From Campylobacteraceae bacterium (GTDB taxonomy: Bacteria > Campylobacterota > Campylobacteria > Campylobacterales > Campylobacteraceae), in the NCBI GenBank assembly GCA_031282125.1, contig JAITEH010000016.1:1-7624 (forward strand): a stretch of DNA of 7,624 bases, written 5' to 3'. The position numbers were made by a program, and so were the translations under genes. The notes beneath the pieces are model-generated. The model was not told where the DNA came from. It did no database searches and saw only the letters and a list, made by a program, of their open reading frames with translations. Positions 4,955-7,624 of this stretch are shown here, one piece after another (within the stretch, counting starts at the first letter, position 1; every line of letters begins with the position of its first letter).

Positions 4955-4977
4955 GCAGTCGGCTTAAAACCGTCTGC
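4955..4977 (-). terminator. Possible weak hairpin after the second pseudopilin gene
   Basis: GCAG-A-CGG pairs with CCG-A-CTGC around a 7-base loop, starting at the stop codon, and is followed on the minus strand by AAATGTTTTT. The stem is short and has a mismatch, so it may at most reduce transcription into the two unknown genes. It lies in the only real gap (43 bases) of the operon. Confidence 0.25.
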
Positions 4978-5513
4978 TAATTTCTATTTGTATTATTGCC
5001 CTGCGCGCCTGCTTTTGGCGGCAGTGAAATCTGAAAAGAGGTGAGTTTGTCATCGTAATAGTAACTTATAAGATACGAGTTTTGGTTCTCGTAAATCCTA
5101 AAAAGCGTTACGTTATCAAATAATTTGTCAACTTTTATGCGTTCGGCAACTTGGTAATTTGGCGGCATTATTTCGCGGGCTTTGCTCTCTACCCGAAACA
5201 GCGCGCCGTCATTTACAAAATAAGCCACATACGGCGAAGTCATGGCATGAATGGAGTTTTTCGTGTGAAGATAAAATATATCAAAATCTCCGTTTTGATT
5301 TATCGCAGCGTTGGCATAGACATCCGTCTGTAAAAACAGGTCGTTATAAAACAGACGGCGCACTTTATCGGTACGCTCATCGTCGGTGTATTTGCGTTCG
5401 TAAAAACTGTTGCCTATCGTAACGACATTGATACTTTGATACATATAAACCGCTATCAGCGCAAATATAGCGATAGATATAATCACTTCCAACAGCGTGA
5501 AAGCTCTTTTCAC
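4977..5513 (-). CDS. Prepilin-type pseudopilin, GspJ-like
   Basis: 178 residues. The start is GTG 5513-5511, overlapping the previous stop by 4 bases (GTGA), with AAGG 7 bases upstream. The N-terminus MKRA/FTLLEVIISIAIFALIAVY is a type IV prepilin leader: cleavage expected after Ala4, Phe5 becoming residue 1, and Glu9 the conserved +5 glutamate. The hydrophobic helix (5-25) anchors it in the inner membrane before assembly. The following segment, with charged helix and RLFYNDLFLQTDVY, resembles the 'DL.Q' region of minor pseudopilins of the GspJ type, though the rest is diverged and the exact subtype is uncertain. Ala rather than Gly at -1 is accepted by prepilin peptidases. The C-terminus is Asn/Gly-rich. 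It would join the pseudopilus tip together with the neighbouring pseudopilin. Confidence 0.88.
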   Translation of the reverse strand: MKRAFTLLEVIISIAIFALIAVYMYQSINVVTIGNSFYERKYTDDERTDKVRRLFYNDLFLQTDVYANAAINQNGDFDIFYLHTKNSIHAMTSPYVAYFVNDGALFRVESKAREIMPPNYQVAERIKVDKLFDNVTLFRIYENQNSYLISYYYDDKLTSFQISLPPKAGAQGNNTNRN

Positions 5514-5935
5514 TTCCCGACCTTCATTTCATAGCCTACGATATTTGAGGCGTTAAATGATGCGCTGATTTTATTGACGACAAAACTTATCTGCGATATA
5601 TCTTCTATAGTTTGGTTGATATCCGTATCGGCTAATTTGATATTTGTTACCTCTTCGCTTACGCAGTTTAAATCCTCTTCTTTTAAGATACTCACGAGTT
5701 CATCGTCTTTTATGTTGAATTTCGTCTTTAAGACATCATACATATTAGTATCTTTGTCTTCGCAAACGTCAGTATTCAACAGCAAAACAGAAAAATAACC
5801 CGACGCCGTGCTTTTGGATTTTGCATAACTTATAAGCTTTGCGCTGGTAGAGCTGGTCTTCAAAAGTCCGATGCCTACCGTTACGATGATGACGACGCAG
5901 ATTAAAATCTCGATAAGCGTAAAAGCTCTATTCAT
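5510..5935 (-). CDS. Prepilin-type minor pseudopilin
   Basis: 141 residues from ATG 5935, which overlaps the end of gspE by 8 bases; AGG lies 8 bases upstream. The leader is MNRA/FTLIEILICVVIIVTVGIG, with cleavage after Ala4, Glu9 at the conserved +5 position and a hydrophobic helix to about residue 25. The size and the short soluble domain fit a minor pseudopilin such as the GspI/GspH class, but no subtype motif is clear, so no symbol is given. Cys58 and Cys91 in the soluble domain could form a disulfide. Its place between gspE and a second pseudopilin gene, with overlaps on both sides, indicates joint production with the ATPase. Confidence 0.88.
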   Translation of the reverse strand: MNRAFTLIEILICVVIIVTVGIGLLKTSSTSAKLISYAKSKSTASGYFSVLLLNTDVCEDKDTNMYDVLKTKFNIKDDELVSILKEEDLNCVSEEVTNIKLADTDINQTIEDISQISFVVNKISASFNASNIVGYEMKVGK

Positions 5936-7436
5936 CTTTAATGCCTATCCTGATGGCTTCTTCCAGCGATATATCCCCGTCGCACAAAAGCTGTTTTAGT
6001 TTTGCAGATAAGAAAACCATGCCTTTTTCTTGTGCGTAAGCGCGAATCTGATAATCATTGGTGGTGGTTTTGAGTATGGTTTTGATATCGTTGTTCATCA
6101 CCAATAATTCCCCAACTGCTTGCCTGCCTACATAGCCTGTGTAACTGCACTGTTTGCATCCGACGGCTTTGTATATTTTCGTACCGCGCTTAATGGAGAG
6201 TTTATCGGCGAACTCTTCGGCTATTTCATCTTCTTCTTTGCAGTGAGGACACAAAAGCCGCACCAATCTTTGAGCTAAAACGGCTAAAAGCGTTGAAGAG
6301 ATTAAAAAAGGTTCTATCTTCATGTCAACAAGTCTTGTTATCGCCGAAGTAGCGTTATTCGTGTGCAATGTAGAGAAGACAAGATGTCCCGTAAGCGCCG
6401 CTTGCGTAGCTATGGACGCGGTTTCGTTATCGCGTATCTCGCCTACCATTATGATATCGGGGTCTTGCCTTAGTATAGAGCGCAGACCCGCCGCAAAAGT
6501 AAGACCTACTTTATTGTTGACCTGTATTTGATTGACGTTGCTCGTTTTGTATTCGACAGGGTCTTCTATCGTGATGATATTTTTGTCGGGCGAAGCTAAC
6601 TTTTGCAAAAATGAGTGGAGTGTAGTCGATTTACCGCTGCCTGTCGGTCCCGTTACTAAGATAATGCCATAAGAGTGGTTCAGGATATTGTTTAATTCGT
6701 CGATTAACTCTTTGCTGAATCCAAGTTCGGACAAAGTCGGTATCGTCTCGGAATTCATCAATATCCTCATAACGACTCTCTCGCCGTAATATGTCGGCAA
6801 TATAGATACACGAATATCCAGCGTGCGTCCCGCTATCTTTATCTGCGTTCTGCCATCTTGTGGGATACGTTTTTCGGAGATGTCAAGGTTGGAGATAACT
6901 TTTATACGGCTGACGACAAGATTGAGGATATTTTTCTCAAGCTCTATGTGTTTTGTCAAAACGCCGTCAATCCTAAACCGCACATCGCCTTTGAATTCAT
7001 GCATCTCTATATGGATGTCGGACGAGCGTTTTTTGATAGCCTGATAAAAAAGCGAATTTACAAATTTTATTATAGGAGCAGACTCTTCGGAAGTTAAGAT
7101 ATCGCCCGAATTTCGCAAAAATTCGCTAAGGCTCATATCTTCGCCGCCAGCCTCTTCTTCGGCGTTTTTGTCTATCGTATCAAGCTCTCTGTCTGTACGA
7201 AGTTCCAAAAATTTATTGAAAAGCTTATCGTAGGACTCTTCATCCAAAAAGATTACTTGGTATTCGTCTTTGAGTTTTGAAAGATACTCAAACGCGCTCT
7301 CCATGTAATTCTCATTGACACAAGCGTGAATAACATTGCCGATTTTAGAAAAAAGGACATAATTTTTCAGCGCTACAGACAAATCTTCAACTTCATACGG
7401 CTCAAGATTTACATCGTGAATCTGCTCTATATTCAT
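5928..7436 (-). CDS. gspE: Type II secretion/type IV pilus-type assembly ATPase GspE
   Basis: 502 residues from ATG 7436. It is the cytoplasmic hexameric ATPase that drives pseudopilus assembly in type II secretion or DNA-uptake systems. An N-terminal domain (about 1-115) is followed by the conserved SSDIHIEMHE (138-147) and the RecA-like domain. Walker A is GPTGSGKS (263-270), the Asp box IITIEDPVEY (287-296), Walker B DIIMVGEIRD (327-336) and the His box TGHLVFSTLHT (349-359). The zinc-binding tetracysteine is complete: CPHC (396-399) and CKQC (427-430), typical of GspE/PilB and absent from PilT retraction ATPases. A TTG at 7472 would add 12 residues but lies inside the upstream gene with only a weak Shine-Dalgarno; the ATG has AAAAGG 14 bases upstream, which is long, so the start is not certain. 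All catalytic motifs are intact. It overlaps the next pseudopilin gene by 8 bases. Confidence 0.96.
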   Translation of the reverse strand: MNIEQIHDVNLEPYEVEDLSVALKNYVLFSKIGNVIHACVNENYMESAFEYLSKLKDEYQVIFLDEESYDKLFNKFLELRTDRELDTIDKNAEEEAGGEDMSLSEFLRNSGDILTSEESAPIIKFVNSLFYQAIKKRSSDIHIEMHEFKGDVRFRIDGVLTKHIELEKNILNLVVSRIKVISNLDISEKRIPQDGRTQIKIAGRTLDIRVSILPTYYGERVVMRILMNSETIPTLSELGFSKELIDELNNILNHSYGIILVTGPTGSGKSTTLHSFLQKLASPDKNIITIEDPVEYKTSNVNQIQVNNKVGLTFAAGLRSILRQDPDIIMVGEIRDNETASIATQAALTGHLVFSTLHTNNATSAITRLVDMKIEPFLISSTLLAVLAQRLVRLLCPHCKEEDEIAEEFADKLSIKRGTKIYKAVGCKQCSYTGYVGRQAVGELLVMNNDIKTILKTTTNDYQIRAYAQEKGMVFLSAKLKQLLCDGDISLEEAIRIGIKDE

Positions 7437-7447
7437 TGTATTAACGC

Positions 7448-7624
7448 TTACCTTTTCAAAATTTGATTCCAATACTCGTTGCTGCCGACAGCGGGAGTAT
7501 CGTTGTTATATGTCTGCGCTTTAACCTCTTCTTTTTTAGCCTCTTTCTTTACTTCCTCTTTTTCCGCCGCATCCTCAGCCGCTTTGCGCACAATCTCCGT
7601 TTCTAACTCTTTGCTGTAAGCTTC
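7448..7624 (-). CDS. C-terminal end of a protein of unknown function upstream of gspE
   Basis: Only the last 58 codons are in the window, ending with TAA 7450-7448, 11 bases before the gspE ATG. The visible part is a highly charged Lys/Glu/Ala-rich stretch, probably helical or coiled-coil (EKEEVKKEAKKEEVKAQ), followed by a less charged tail ending YWNQILKR. Open from the right edge with no stop and with the codon style of its neighbours, it is almost certainly a real gene of the same operon. In Campylobacter jejuni a small membrane protein gene (ctsX) precedes the ctsE ATPase gene; whether this is the same cannot be judged from 58 residues. Confidence 0.75.
   Translation of the reverse strand, partial: EAYSKELETEIVRKAAEDAAEKEEVKKEAKKEEVKAQTYNNDTPAVGSNEYWNQILKR

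Overview
The window looks like a Campylobacterota (epsilonproteobacterial) chromosome, probably an environmental or Sulfurimonas/Helicobacter-like member. This is inferred from the AT-rich sequence, promoters with a clear TATAAT -10 box but no recognisable -35 box, and a compact type II secretion/DNA-uptake-type operon. No rRNA, tRNA or CRISPR was seen, and the genus cannot be fixed. Every gene I can support lies on the minus strand.

Right part (about 4122-7624): an operon read right to left. It starts with the end of an upstream gene (7624-7448), then the secretion/pilus-type ATPase gspE (7436-5928), two small pseudopilin genes (5935-5510 and 5513-4977), and, after 43 bases, two short genes for membrane-anchored proteins of unknown function (4933-4544 and 4544-4122). 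Most junctions overlap by 1 to 8 bases, so the genes are probably translationally coupled. Together they should assemble a pseudopilus-like machine powered by GspE. The last two proteins look like divergent relatives of each other.

Middle part (about 2401-4092): a repeat island holding a single functional unit, a YefM-YoeB toxin-antitoxin pair (antitoxin 3406-3155, toxin 3158-2898) with an operator made of overlapping palindromes around a TGTACA core. The pair sits between two copies of a hairpin-rich repeat that point toward each other (left 2647-2897, right 3470-3815). Outside these lie further palindromic repeats: dRS3-like elements (ATTCCC-N8-GGGAAT) and a CATTGCGAG...CAATCCAG family, also placed in opposite orientation on the two sides. 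This nested arrangement is the most interesting feature of the window.

Left part (1-2400): an aldo/keto reductase gene (2335-1496) with its own promoter, followed after 20 bases by a gene for a secreted protein with an LprI-like lysozyme-inhibitor domain and a long extra C-terminal part (1475-270). Then, after its own promoter, comes the start of an exported protein gene that runs off the left edge (167-1).
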